Below, in pieces: positions 24,443 to 34,950 of a stretch of DNA of 64,000 nucleotides. The notes beneath the pieces are model-generated. The model worked only from the letters and a program-made list of their open reading frames with translations, did not search any database and was not told the DNA's origin. The first letter of the stretch is position 1. Each line of letters begins with the position of its first letter. A program made the position numbers and the translations under genes. The DNA comes from Streptomyces ardesiacus. GTDB lineage: Bacteria; Actinomycetota; Actinomycetes; Streptomycetales; Streptomycetaceae. The DNA lies in contig NZ_BEWC01000005.1 in NCBI RefSeq assembly GCF_003112575.1, positions 496,001-560,000 on the forward strand, written 5' to 3'.

Positions 24443-26266
24443 ATGACCATCAAGGACGCACGCACGCCTGCCTCCGCACAGGGCTCCGCGCAGAATCCCG
24501 CCTCGGCGGATGCCGCGGGGGCCGGTGAAGCCACGGAGGCCGGGAAGTCCATCGGCTGGCACAAGGCGTACATCGAGGGCTCACGTCCCGATCTGCGGGT
24601 GCCGGTCCGTCAGGTGCACCTCACCAACGGGCAGTCGGTCACGCTGTACGACACCTCGGGCCCGTACACCGATCCACTCGTCGACACCGATGTCCGCAGG
24701 GGGCTGGCGCCGCTGCGGGAGAACTGGATCATCGCCCGCGGGGACACCGAGGAGTACGCGGGCCGTCCCGTCCGTCCCGAGGACGACGGGATCAAGCACA
24801 CCTCGCCGCGCGGCGGCCTGCGGAACCTCGACGCCGTCTTCCCCGGGCGCCCGCGTCAGCCGCGACGGGGCCGCGACGGCACCGCGGTGACGCAGCTCGC
24901 GTACGCGCGGCGCGGCGAGATCACCCCGGAGATGGAGTACGTGGCCGTCCGGGAGAACGTCTCGCCGGAGGTGGTCCGCGAGGAGATCGCGGCAGGACGG
25001 GCCGTGCTGCCCGCCAACGTCAACCACCCCGAGATCGAACCGATGATCATCGGCAAGCGGTTCCTGGTGAAGGTCAACGCCAATATCGGCAACTCGGCGG
25101 TGACGTCCTCCATCGAGGAGGAGGTCGACAAGATGACCTGGGCGACCCGGTGGGGCGCCGACACGGTCATGGACCTGTCCACCGGCCGCAACATCCACAC
25201 CACGCGCGAGTGGGTCCTGCGCAACTCCCCCGTCCCGATCGGCACCGTGCCGCTCTACCAGGCACTGGAGAAGGTCGACGGCCGGGCCGAGGAACTGTCC
25301 TGGGAGATCTACAAGGACACCGTGATCGAGCAGGCCGAGCAGGGCGTGGACTACATGACGGTCCACGCGGGCGTGCGCCTGCCGTACGTACCGCTGACCG
25401 CGAACCGCAAGACCGGCATCGTCTCGCGCGGCGGCTCCATCATGGCGGCGTGGTGCCTGGCGCACCACAAGGAGTCGTTCCTGTACGAGAACTTCGAGGA
25501 ACTCTGCGAGATCCTCGCCGCCTACGACGTCACGTACTCCCTCGGCGACGGCCTGCGTCCCGGATCGATCGCGGACGCCAACGACGAGGCGCAGTTCGCC
25601 GAGTTGCGCACCCTCGGGGAACTCAACCGGATCGCCAAGCGTTGCAACGTACAGACCATGATCGAAGGCCCGGGACATGTCCCGATGCACAAGATCAAGG
25701 AGAACATCGACCTTCAGCAGGAGATCTGCGATGAAGCTCCGTTCTATACGCTCGGCCCGCTGACGACGGACGTCGCGCCGGCGTACGACCACATCACCTC
25801 CGGCATCGGTGCCGCGATGATCGCCTGGTGGGGCACGGCCATGCTCTGCTACGTCACGCCCAAGGAACACCTGGGCCTGCCCAACCGTGACGACGTCAAG
25901 ACCGGCGTCATCACCTACAAGATCGCCGCCCACGCCGCCGACCTCGCCAAGGGTCACCCAGGTGCGCAGGAGTGGGACGACGCGCTGTCGGACGCACGGT
26001 TCGAGTTCCGGTGGGAGGACCAGTTCAACCTGGCCCTCGACCCGGACACCGCGCGGGAGTTCCACGACGAGACACTGCCGGCCGAGCCCGCCAAGACGGC
26101 CCACTTCTGCTCCATGTGCGGGCCCAAGTTCTGCTCCATGAAGATCTCGCAGGACATTCGCCGGGAGCACGGGAGCAGCAGGGGCGAGATCGAGGAGGGC
26201 ATGGCGCAGAAGTCGAAGGAGTTCGCAGCGGCGGGCAACCGCGTCTATCTGCCGATCGCGGACTGA
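24443..26266 (+). CDS. thiC: Phosphomethylpyrimidine synthase ThiC
   Basis: A 607-residue radical-SAM enzyme converting aminoimidazole ribotide to HMP phosphate in thiamine synthesis. The C-terminal [4Fe-4S] motif CSMCGPKFC (C556, C559, C564) characteristic of ThiC is complete, and the barrel carries conserved runs such as MIIGKRFLVKVNANIGNSA and GPGHVPMHKIKENI. A flexible N-terminus of about 35 residues is Ala-rich. The gene is a single cistron controlled by the TPP riboswitch directly upstream. Confidence 0.97.
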   Translation: MTIKDARTPASAQGSAQNPASADAAGAGEATEAGKSIGWHKAYIEGSRPDLRVPVRQVHLTNGQSVTLYDTSGPYTDPLVDTDVRRGLAPLRENWIIARGDTEEYAGRPVRPEDDGIKHTSPRGGLRNLDAVFPGRPRQPRRGRDGTAVTQLAYARRGEITPEMEYVAVRENVSPEVVREEIAAGRAVLPANVNHPEIEPMIIGKRFLVKVNANIGNSAVTSSIEEEVDKMTWATRWGADTVMDLSTGRNIHTTREWVLRNSPVPIGTVPLYQALEKVDGRAEELSWEIYKDTVIEQAEQGVDYMTVHAGVRLPYVPLTANRKTGIVSRGGSIMAAWCLAHHKESFLYENFEELCEILAAYDVTYSLGDGLRPGSIADANDEAQFAELRTLGELNRIAKRCNVQTMIEGPGHVPMHKIKENIDLQQEICDEAPFYTLGPLTTDVAPAYDHITSGIGAAMIAWWGTAMLCYVTPKEHLGLPNRDDVKTGVITYKIAAHAADLAKGHPGAQEWDDALSDARFEFRWEDQFNLALDPDTAREFHDETLPAEPAKTAHFCSMCGPKFCSMKISQDIRREHGSSRGEIEEGMAQKSKEFAAAGNRVYLPIAD

Positions 26267-26345
26267 GCGCAGCGGCGCGGGGAGGGGACAGGCCGCGGGG
26301 CCGGCCCTCTCCCCGGCCGGGGTTCCCGCTCGGCAGACTGGAGGC

Positions 26346-27860
26346 ATGACAGCCACCTCACTGAGCAAGGGTGCCAACGTCGCGGTCGACTCCGCCGCGG
26401 TGCGGGTCGAACTGGTGTGGGCCGACGGACCGGGCGTCCCGGAGGTCGATGCCTCGGCGCTGCTGCTCACCTCCTCCGGACGGGTGCGGGACGACGGCGA
26501 CTTCGTCTTCTACAACCAGCCCCGTCACTCCTCCGGCGCGGTGCGGCACCTGGGCAAGCAGGGCGGTCCCGGGCCGGAGGCGGGCGTCACGAGCGATGCC
26601 GTCGAGGTGAATCTGCGTGCGGTGGAGGCTCCCGTGGAGCGCATCGTCCTGTGCGCCTCGGCCGACGGAGGGACGTTCGGCCGGGTGCCGGGGCTGTCGT
26701 TGCGGATGCTGGACACCGGGACCGGCACCGAGGTGGCGCGATTCGACATCACGGCCGGGCCGGAGACGGCGCTCGTGGGCGGCGAGTTGTACCGGCGCCA
26801 GGGCCTGTGGAGGTTCCGCGCCGTCGGGCAGGGGTACGCCGCCGGACTCGCGGGACTGGCCACGGACTTCGGCATCACCGTGGACGACGCTCCCCCGGCG
26901 ACGGCTACCGGACCGGCCCCGGCTCCCGCGGCCCCGGACCTCGCACCGGCCCCGGCCCTCGCACCCGCCCCCGCCCCGGCGGCGGCACCGGTCCCACCGG
27001 CTGCCCCCGTGCCTGCGGCCCCCGTACCACCGCCGGTTCCCCCGGTGCCGCCCGTAGCGCCACCCGTACCGTCGAGTGCGCCGCCGGCCGCCGGCCCCCG
27101 TCTCACCAAGGGCGAGGAACACCTGCCCGTGGACATGCGCAAGCGGCTGTCCCTGCGCAAGGAGCAGGTCGCGGTGAGCCTGAGCAAGCACGGGGCGGCC
27201 GACGTCACCGCGCGGGTCGTCCTCGTGCTGGACGCTTCCGGATCCATGTCCTTCCTCTACTCCAAGGGCCTCGTCGCGGACGTCGTGGAGCGGATGGCCG
27301 CCGTGGCCGCGCAGTTGGACGACGACGGGGAGATGCAGGCGTGGACCTTCGCCTCGAACCCGGCGCGCCTGCCCGACCTGCGCCTGGGCGAGCTGCCCGA
27401 GTGGCTGCGGCTGCACGTACGCGTGGGGGAGATCAGCCTGTTCCGGCGGGGCAGGAGGAAGGGTCTGCACCCCGAGCAGGTCGACATGCGGGCGGTCGGC
27501 ATCCAGAACGAGGAGCAGAAGGTGATCGCCGAGGTCCTGGCCTTCGTCCGGGACCACCCGGCACCGGTTCCGACCCTGGTGCTGTTCTTCTCCGACGGCG
27601 GTGTCTACCGCAACGCCGAGATCGAGCGGGAGCTGCGGGAAGCCGTGGAGGAACCCGTCTTCTGGCAGTTCGTCGGGCTGGGGCGCGCCGACTACGGGGT
27701 GCTGGAGCGTTTCGACACCCTGCCGGGCCGACGGGTCGACAACGTCGGCTTCTTCGCGGTCGACGACATCGCGACCGTGCCGGACCCGGAGCTGTACGAC
27801 CGTCTGCTGTCCGAGTTCCCGTCCTGGGTCACTGCCGCCGGCCGGGCGGGCATCCTCTGA
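26346..27860 (+). CDS. TerD domain - Pro/Ala linker - von Willebrand A domain protein
   Basis: A 504-residue fusion. Residues 1-180 are a TerD-type domain (LSKGANVAV start; LTSSGRVRDDGDFVFYNQP, with the acidic calcium-binding stretch in DDGDFVFYN). Residues 190-255 are an extremely Pro/Ala/Val-rich linker. Residues 285-500 are a vWA domain with the MIDAS start LVLDASGSMS (D296, S298, S300) and FFSDGGV. Tellurite-resistance-type TerD/vWA proteins are widespread in streptomycetes and act in stress or envelope functions that are poorly defined. A lone gene 79 bp after thiC with its own ATG. Confidence 0.85.
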   Translation: MTATSLSKGANVAVDSAAVRVELVWADGPGVPEVDASALLLTSSGRVRDDGDFVFYNQPRHSSGAVRHLGKQGGPGPEAGVTSDAVEVNLRAVEAPVERIVLCASADGGTFGRVPGLSLRMLDTGTGTEVARFDITAGPETALVGGELYRRQGLWRFRAVGQGYAAGLAGLATDFGITVDDAPPATATGPAPAPAAPDLAPAPALAPAPAPAAAPVPPAAPVPAAPVPPPVPPVPPVAPPVPSSAPPAAGPRLTKGEEHLPVDMRKRLSLRKEQVAVSLSKHGAADVTARVVLVLDASGSMSFLYSKGLVADVVERMAAVAAQLDDDGEMQAWTFASNPARLPDLRLGELPEWLRLHVRVGEISLFRRGRRKGLHPEQVDMRAVGIQNEEQKVIAEVLAFVRDHPAPVPTLVLFFSDGGVYRNAEIERELREAVEEPVFWQFVGLGRADYGVLERFDTLPGRRVDNVGFFAVDDIATVPDPELYDRLLSEFPSWVTAAGRAGIL

Positions 27861-27884
27861 GTCGCTGCCCGCCCGCGCCGGTGG

Positions 27885-28751
27885 CTATTCGGGCCGGTGT
27901 TCCGGGCCCCCGAAGTCCGGGCTGCTGTAGTTCGGGCTGGAGTAGCTCGGACGCGAGCCCGCGTCGGATCCGCCGTCGGGGCTGGTGAACCCGGGGCGGC
28001 CGTAGCCGAGGTGCGGCATGCGGCTGCCGTTCGGGGACGGTCCGGTGCGGGGCAGCGCCGCCGCCGTGCCCGGGTCGCTGAGCGCCTCCCGCAGGAAGGG
28101 CAGGATGCCCCGCTCCAGCAGGGCCTCGTGCCAGGCGGCCCTGGCCCGGGCCACCTCCTCGTCCCGGGCGTCGTAGAAGCCGGACTCGGCGCTGGGGCGG
28201 TTGCGCAGCGCGGTGAGCAGCAGGCCCACGGCGGCGACGAGGATCGCCACCGCGGTGAAGCCGCCGAACACCCATCCCGTGGTGAGCATGGTCCGGGCGA
28301 AGGTCTGCTCCGGGTCGAGCATCTTCAGGATGTAGCCGACCAGCAGGAAGATCGCCGCGGCGGTGCCGGCCAGAACCGGTGCCAGGACGGCGACGACGGC
28401 GACGGCCCCCGCACCGGTCGCCTCGGCCATCCCGCCCATCGTCGCGGCGAGTCCTCCCGCGCCCGTGCCCTGCTCCTGGGAGCCGGATCCGCTCGTGGTG
28501 GACGACGGGTGGGAGGGCGCGGGCCGGCGCGTCTCCTCGCGGACCTTCACGTAGTGCTGGTACTCGCTCGTGGCCGCCGACGTGATGAGGGCGGTGGCGT
28601 TGAGTGCCATGGTGCGCAGTTGTTCGGAGCTGAGCCGCTGACCGGCAGCGGCGAGTTCCGGTCGGTGTGGTGCGGAGCGCAGCGCCTCGTCGAGGACCCG
28701 CTCGTACTCTTGGCGGTCCTCGTTCGACAGGTACTGCGGAACGCTGTTCAT
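27885..28751 (-). CDS. Two-span membrane protein of unknown function
   Basis: A 288-residue protein. The N-terminal 75 residues are helical and charged, a Ser/Gly-rich segment follows, then a hydrophobic Ala/Gly/Val block (residues 100-145) and another span at about 155-180. The C-terminus ends in Tyr/Ser/Pro repeats (SYSSPNYSSPDFGGPEH). The ATG at 28751 sits 7 nt after GGGGG; an ATG at 28757 is possible. No family recognised. It is convergent with the TerD-vWA gene. Confidence 0.62.
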   Translation of the reverse strand: MNSVPQYLSNEDRQEYERVLDEALRSAPHRPELAAAGQRLSSEQLRTMALNATALITSAATSEYQHYVKVREETRRPAPSHPSSTTSGSGSQEQGTGAGGLAATMGGMAEATGAGAVAVVAVLAPVLAGTAAAIFLLVGYILKMLDPEQTFARTMLTTGWVFGGFTAVAILVAAVGLLLTALRNRPSAESGFYDARDEEVARARAAWHEALLERGILPFLREALSDPGTAAALPRTGPSPNGSRMPHLGYGRPGFTSPDGGSDAGSRPSYSSPNYSSPDFGGPEHRPE

Positions 28752-28938
28752 GTGCATCCCCCGATGCTCCGTAGGGCTTGGGGCTCGCATGCCAACGAGC
28801 CGTCGGGCAGAAACGGAGGGGAGCCTGCTACGGATAAGCCGATGGTAGAGCGGTGACGGTGGAGGGTGACAGGGGGTTTCCAGAAATTGGGTGCCGTCGG
28901 TGCGGACGACCGCGCCGGAAAAACCCTCCGGTGAAGGG

Positions 28939-30027
28939 TCAGGATTCCAGGGGGAGTTGCTGGACCAGCAGCTTTCCGGCCATGGTCACGCCGCCGTCCA
29001 TCGCGATGGCCAGGCCGTCCGCGTAGACGTGCGGTCCCTCGACCACGGTACGGGTGTCGTCCTCGCCGTCCTCGGAGCCGACTTCGCCGAGCAGGTAGGG
29101 AATGGGGCTGTGGCCGTGAACGATCCGGGTGCCGCCGTAGGTGTCCAGCAGTGAGCGCACGGCGTCGGCGCCGCCCTCGTCGCGGAAGGAGAAACGCTTG
29201 GTGAACTTGCGGAACAGGTCCCACACCTCCTCCGCGTCGTTGCGCGTGAGCGTCTCGCGGACGGTGTCGTTGACCTCTTCGATGGAGCGGCCGTAGTCGA
29301 GGTACGTGGTGGCGTCCGAGTGGACCAGGAGGTGGCCGTCGACCTCCTCCATGGCGTCGAGGCGGGCCATCCACTGCAGGTGGTGGTCCTGGAGGCGGTC
29401 CATGTCGGTCTTCTGGCCGCCGTTCAGCAGCCAGGCGGCCTGGAAGGTGGCGGTGCCCGCGCCGGAGTTGACGGGGGTGTCGCCGAACCGCTTGGCACCG
29501 AGCAGCAGCAGTTCGTGGTTGCCCATCAGCGCCTTGCAGTAGCCGCCGGCCGCGGCGGCCTCCGCGGACAGCCGCATCACGAGGTCGATGACGCCGATGC
29601 CGTCCGGGCCGCGGTCGGTGAAGTCGCCGAGGAACCACAGCCGCGAGGTCCCCGCGCACCACTGGCCGGCGTCGTCGACGAGGCCCTTCTCCCGCAGGGC
29701 GGCCAGCAGCTCGTCGAGGTAGCCGTGGACGTCGCCGACGACGAAGAGGGGTCCCTGGCCGGTGGCCTGCTGCTGCACCGCTACCGGCTCGGGGTCGACC
29801 GTGACCTGGACCGTGTCACCCCGACGGATGACGGGCAGATCGCGCTGAGTGGGCGTGTAGCCCTCGGGCAGGGCCTCCTCGGCCTCCTCGGAGGGTGGCG
29901 CCGACTCGCCCGTGTGCATGCCGGGGGCAGCGTACGGAGCGGCACCGTGGACGTACGCGGGTACCCGGAAGTCGCGCACCGTCGCCGTCCGCTCCACCTC
30001 GGGTCCCTGACCGGCCCCCTGAGTCAT
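28939..30027 (-). CDS. Calcineurin-like metallophosphoesterase (Ser/Thr phosphatase type)
   Basis: A 362-residue protein with the five metallophosphoesterase motifs in order: GDVHGY, GDFTDRGPD, GNHE, VHSD and VHGHSPIPY. These coordinate two metal ions for phosphoester hydrolysis. The N-terminal 75 residues are extra and acidic. Bacterial relatives act as protein phosphatases or on dinucleoside polyphosphates; the sequence does not decide. ATG 30027 with GGAGGGG upstream is preferred; an in-frame ATG at 30042 also exists. Confidence 0.85.
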   Translation of the reverse strand: MTQGAGQGPEVERTATVRDFRVPAYVHGAAPYAAPGMHTGESAPPSEEAEEALPEGYTPTQRDLPVIRRGDTVQVTVDPEPVAVQQQATGQGPLFVVGDVHGYLDELLAALREKGLVDDAGQWCAGTSRLWFLGDFTDRGPDGIGVIDLVMRLSAEAAAAGGYCKALMGNHELLLLGAKRFGDTPVNSGAGTATFQAAWLLNGGQKTDMDRLQDHHLQWMARLDAMEEVDGHLLVHSDATTYLDYGRSIEEVNDTVRETLTRNDAEEVWDLFRKFTKRFSFRDEGGADAVRSLLDTYGGTRIVHGHSPIPYLLGEVGSEDGEDDTRTVVEGPHVYADGLAIAMDGGVTMAGKLLVQQLPLES

Positions 30028-30501
30028 CGACCCCTCCACCATCGCGCCGCATCTGCACCGCTTCGGACTGCCTGGTCGCAGCGGCCCGCGGTGTGTGGGC
30101 CCATCATAGGAATGCGGATCGCGCTGTGTGATGACCCAGGGGTGGTGAATCAGGACAGGACTGCGGTTCGCCGCGGCATTCGCCCCGATTGGGCCTGGCT
30201 TCGTCCGGACGTGACCGTGGCCCGCCGGTGTGCCGGAGGTGCCGGGTGTGGCGTGCGCCGCCCTGTTTCGCCGTCGCCCCGCGTTGTCCTTCTGCACCGT
30301 TCTTTCCCGTGTCCCGGCCGGAACGCGCCACCGCGCGGTGTGCTGTTCCGCCGCGCGGCGCGTCGCTGCGGTGTGCGCCGGGCGGGTCGCGCGTACGGCG
30401 GCCGGTTCGCGCGTACGCCCGCCCGGGCGCCGGCGGGTCCCGGCCGGGCGTGGGACCGGGACCCGGGTCCGCTCCGCACCGGGTCCCGCGCCCTTGCCGC
30501 C
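30028..30501. other. 474-bp gap without a convincing gene
   Basis: Between the metallophosphatase and LacI genes, both on the minus strand. Frames in it are Arg/Pro-rich shadows. It is pyrimidine-biased on the plus strand around 30250-30330 and rich in GGGACCC/GGGTCCC inverted repeats near 30440-30490, which probably terminate the LacI transcript. Confidence 0.5.
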
Positions 30502-31614
30502 CTAGTCGCCCTCCGGCGACCGCGGCGGGCTGACCGTCGTGCGCGGTGGCCGTCGCTGCGACGAGGTGCGCACGATCAGCTCGGTCGGTATCACCTGCTC
30601 GACCGGCTGGTCGGAGTTCAGCCCCTCGATCGCGTCGATGAGGACTTGGATCACGGCGGTGCCGATGCGCCGGGGTTTGAGCGACAGGGTGGTGATGGGC
30701 GGCTCGGTGCTGGCGTACACGGTGGACTCGCTGCAGCAGACCAGCAGCAGGTCCTCGGGGACCCGCAGACCGTAGCGGCGGGCGGCGGCGAGCAGGTCGG
30801 TGCCGTTCGGGTCGAACAGGCCGTAGACGGCGTCGGGCCGGTCGGGGCGGGCCAGCAGCCGGTCGGCGGCGACCGCGCCGGCGCACGGATCGTGCGCGGG
30901 GTAGGCCTCGTAGACCGGGTCCTGGCCGACGCGCTCGCACCAGCGCAGGTAGGCGGTGGTCGACAAGTGTGTGTACGTGTCGGTCGTGGTGCCGGTGAGC
31001 AGGCCGATCCTGCGGGCTCCGGCGTCGGCGAGGTGGTCGAGGATGCCGAGGACGGCCGCCTCGTGGTCGTTGTCGACCCAGGCGGTCACCGGCAGCGAGC
31101 CGACGGGCCGGCCGTCGGACACGACGGGTAAGCCCTGGCGCACCAGCTCGCTGACGACCGGATCGTGGTCCGAGGGGTCGATGACGACCGTGCCGTCGAG
31201 CGCGACGTTGGACCACACGTCGTGACGGGACGTCGCCGGGAGGATGACGAGGGCGTAGCCGCGGGCGAGCGCGGCGGACGTGGCGGCCCGTGCCATCTCG
31301 GCGAAGTACGCGAACTCGGTGAAGGTGAAAGGTTCATCCCCGTACGTCGTCACGGTCAGGCCGATCAGTCCGGACTTGCCGGTGCGGAGCGTGCGGGCGG
31401 CGGCCGAGGGCCGGTAGCCCAGTCGGTCCGCGACCTCGCGCACATGGCGCCGGGTGGCATCCGGGAGTCGGCCCTTGCCGTTGAGGGCGTCGGAGACGGT
31501 AGTGATGGATACTCCGGCGGCGGCGGCCACGTCCCTGATACCCGCCCGACCCGGCCGGCTGCCTCGACGTGAGGTTTCCGCGCGGCTCACCTGGTGCTTC
31601 CCTGCTGCTGTCAT
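30502..31614 (-). CDS. LacI family transcriptional regulator
   Basis: A 370-residue regulator. The DNA-binding domain is GIRDVAAAAGVSITTVSDALNGKGRLPDATRRHVREVADRLGY (about residues 24-68), preceded by a basic Arg/Ser N-terminus, and followed by a periplasmic-binding-protein-like sensor domain with SLKPRRIGTAVIQVLIDAI near the end. LacI proteins repress sugar-use genes; no sugar transporter is adjacent, so the target is probably elsewhere. ATG at 31614. Confidence 0.87.
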   Translation of the reverse strand: MTAAGKHQVSRAETSRRGSRPGRAGIRDVAAAAGVSITTVSDALNGKGRLPDATRRHVREVADRLGYRPSAAARTLRTGKSGLIGLTVTTYGDEPFTFTEFAYFAEMARAATSAALARGYALVILPATSRHDVWSNVALDGTVVIDPSDHDPVVSELVRQGLPVVSDGRPVGSLPVTAWVDNDHEAAVLGILDHLADAGARRIGLLTGTTTDTYTHLSTTAYLRWCERVGQDPVYEAYPAHDPCAGAVAADRLLARPDRPDAVYGLFDPNGTDLLAAARRYGLRVPEDLLLVCCSESTVYASTEPPITTLSLKPRRIGTAVIQVLIDAIEGLNSDQPVEQVIPTELIVRTSSQRRPPRTTVSPPRSPEGD

Positions 31615-32036
31615 GGCGAGCCGATAGTAGGGCTCATGGGGTGGGGTAGGGCGGACGCATATGCACGCGTTGACAGTCACGTTTCTGCATGATCATTAGA
31701 GGTTAACGCCCTTGGAAAGCAAGCCAGTTGAACCCCTCCATCCCATTACCTGACGTGCTGACCAGTGAGGGCCTGTGGGGTGGCGGATGTTGCGAAGAGG
31801 TCTCAACTCACCTGCACGAGGGATGCGCGCCACGGCGCGAGCCACCGGCGCGTAGATATATGTGCGGCGCGCCCCCCGAATCGTGCGCCTTCGTGTACTG
31901 GTGTCCCTGATGCCACTGTGACGGACGAGGCATCGTCGCACCCCCGCCGGGTCCGGTCACACCTATACGCAGCGAAGGCGAATCCTCATAAGGTGAGAAG
32001 TATTCGATGCCGGTGGTGGTCATGAGGAGGACTGCG
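31615..32036. other. 422-bp divergent intergenic region, LacI gene to hisC
   Basis: Holds the promoters of the LacI regulator and hisC. It includes AT-richer islands (31680-31760 and near 31855, ATATATG) and a low-GC segment TAAGGTGAGAAGTATTCGATG just before hisC. No gene or RNA family is recognised. Confidence 0.45.
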
Positions 32037-33116
<1,080 letters not shown>

Positions 33117-33133
33117 CCTCCACGGGCGCGCGC

Positions 33134-33177
33134 ACGACGACTCGCGGGACGGCGCCTGCCGTCCCGCGAGTCGTCGT
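33134..33177 (+). terminator. Terminator of hisC
   Basis: A perfect 20-bp stem (33134-33153 with 33158-33177) with a GCCT tetraloop, 18 bp after the hisC stop, ending in TCGTCGTTTC. Confidence 0.9.
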
Positions 33178-33424
33178 TTCGGCATGCCGTGAACGGTCGT
33201 GGACCGCCTGCCGCGGCTTCGGATTCAACAGTTTGTGGAGATCCCGGCGAAGGGGTTGACGTCACAGGGGACCCCCCTTTCGGTGTCGAAAAGCAGTAGG
33301 TCATAATTGCTTGTGAATGTGAACGCGTTCACAAGCGTGTCCCGATTGCGCCTGTGTTGGGTGTGACAAACGCGCTCAAACCGCCGCTGACCACGGTGGT
33401 GTGCGCTGTGAGGAGAGTGAAGAC
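33178..33424 (+). promoter_or_regulatory. cydA promoter and leader region
   Basis: Part of a 308-bp gap. TTGACG at 33256-33261 and CATAAT at 33302-33307 are candidate promoter elements of two different promoters (their mutual spacing is too long for one). The Rex operator at 33318-33333 lies just downstream. GAGGAG at about 33408 is the ribosome-binding site. Confidence 0.55.
33318..33333. promoter_or_regulatory. Rex operator (ROP) of the cyd operon
   Basis: TGTGAACGCGTTCACA is a perfect 16-bp palindrome that fits the S. coelicolor Rex consensus TGTGAAC-N-N-TTCACA. Rex senses the NADH/NAD+ ratio and represses cydABCD in air. It lies about 92 bp upstream of the cydA start, overlapping the probable promoter. 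Confidence 0.88.
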
Positions 33425-34930
33425 GTGGACATGGCTCTGGCGCCGGAGACGCTGGCGCGATGGCAGTTCGGCATCACGACCGTCTACCACTTCCTGTTCG
33501 TCCCGCTGACGATCTCACTGGCCGCCCTCACGGCCGGACTGCAGACCGCCTGGGTCCGTACGGAGAAGGAGAAGTACCTCAGGGCGACCAAGTTCTGGGG
33601 CAAGCTCTTCCTGATCAACATCGCGATGGGTGTCGTCACCGGCATCGTGCAGGAGTTCCAGTTCGGCATGAACTGGTCCGACTACTCCCGTTTCGTCGGC
33701 GACGTCTTCGGTGCCCCGCTCGCCTTCGAGGCGCTGATCGCCTTCTTCTTCGAGTCCACCTTCATCGGCCTGTGGATCTTCGGCTGGGACAAGCTGCCCA
33801 AGAAGATCCACCTGGCCTGCATATGGATGGTCTCGATCGGCACCCTGCTGTCCGCGTACTTCATCCTCGCGGCGAACTCCTGGATGCAGCACCCCGTCGG
33901 CTACCGGATCAACGAGGAGAAGGGCCGCGCCGAACTCACCGACTTCTGGCAGGTCCTCACCCAGAACACCACCCTCAACCAGGTCTTCCACAGCTTCTCG
34001 GCGGCCTTTCTCACCGGCGGCGCCTTCATGGTCGGCATCGCCGCCTTCCACCTGATGCGCAAGAAGCACATCCCGGTGATGCGGACCTCCCTCCGGCTCG
34101 GCCTGGTGACCCTGGCGGTCGGCGGCCTGCTCACCGCGGTCAGCGGCGACACCCTCGGCAAGGTCATGTACGAGCAGCAGCCGATGAAGATGGCCGCCGC
34201 CGAGGCCCTGTGGGACGGCGAGGAGCCGGCACCGTTCTCGGTGTTCGCCTATGGGGACGTCGACAAGGGGCACAACGAGGTGGCCCTGGAGATCCCCGGA
34301 CTGCTCTCCTTCCTCGCGCACAGCGACTTCGAGTCCTACGTCCCCGGCATCAACGACACCAACAAGGCCCTCCAGGAGCAGTTCGGGCCCGGTGACTACA
34401 AGCCCATCGTCCCCGTCGCCTACTGGGGCTTCCGCTGGATGATCGGCTTCGGCATGGCGTCCTTCTCGCTCGGCCTGCTGGGCCTGTGGCTGACACGGAA
34501 GCGGTTCCTGCTGCCACCGGCCCTGCGCACCGGGGAGGACGAGGTCCCGCATCTGGTGCTGCTCAAGAAGCCGCTCGGGTCGAGGCTCTCCCGCATGTAC
34601 TGGCTGCTGGCGCTGTGGACGATGGCGTTCCCCCTGATCGCCAACTCCTGGGGCTGGATCTTCACGGAGATGGGCCGGCAGCCGTGGGTCGTCTACGGCG
34701 TGATGCAGACCCGCGACGCGGTCTCCCCCGGTGTCTCCACCGCCGAGGTCATCACCTCCATGTCCGTCTTCACCCTGCTGTACGCCGTCCTGGCCGTCAT
34801 CGAGGTCAAGCTCCTGGTCAAGTACGTGAAGGCGGGGCCGCCGGAGCTGACCGAGGACGACCTCAACCCGCCCACGAAGATCGGCGGCGACCTCCGTGAC
34901 GCCGACAAGCCGATGGCCTTCTCGTACTAG
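33425..34930 (+). CDS. cydA: Cytochrome bd ubiquinol/menaquinol oxidase subunit I
   Basis: A 501-residue membrane protein with nine spans carrying the three hemes. The first span segment WQFGITTVYHFLFVPLTI contains the heme b595 histidine; the conserved TEMGRQPW loop and the quinol-binding loop between spans 6 and 7 are present. With CydB it oxidises menaquinol and reduces oxygen at high affinity. GTG at 33425 is preferred (MDMALAPETL), 10 nt after GAGGAG; ATG at 33431 is possible. First gene of cydA-cydB-cydCD, under Rex control. Confidence 0.95.
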   Translation: MDMALAPETLARWQFGITTVYHFLFVPLTISLAALTAGLQTAWVRTEKEKYLRATKFWGKLFLINIAMGVVTGIVQEFQFGMNWSDYSRFVGDVFGAPLAFEALIAFFFESTFIGLWIFGWDKLPKKIHLACIWMVSIGTLLSAYFILAANSWMQHPVGYRINEEKGRAELTDFWQVLTQNTTLNQVFHSFSAAFLTGGAFMVGIAAFHLMRKKHIPVMRTSLRLGLVTLAVGGLLTAVSGDTLGKVMYEQQPMKMAAAEALWDGEEPAPFSVFAYGDVDKGHNEVALEIPGLLSFLAHSDFESYVPGINDTNKALQEQFGPGDYKPIVPVAYWGFRWMIGFGMASFSLGLLGLWLTRKRFLLPPALRTGEDEVPHLVLLKKPLGSRLSRMYWLLALWTMAFPLIANSWGWIFTEMGRQPWVVYGVMQTRDAVSPGVSTAEVITSMSVFTLLYAVLAVIEVKLLVKYVKAGPPELTEDDLNPPTKIGGDLRDADKPMAFSY

Positions 34931-34950
34931 GCCGAGGGAGCTGCACAGTC

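Noticed and set aside
31681..32006. A tRNA gene in the LacI-hisC gap
   Set aside because: I could not find a TTCRANY T-loop with a matching acceptor stem; some GTTGAA-like pieces are coincidental.
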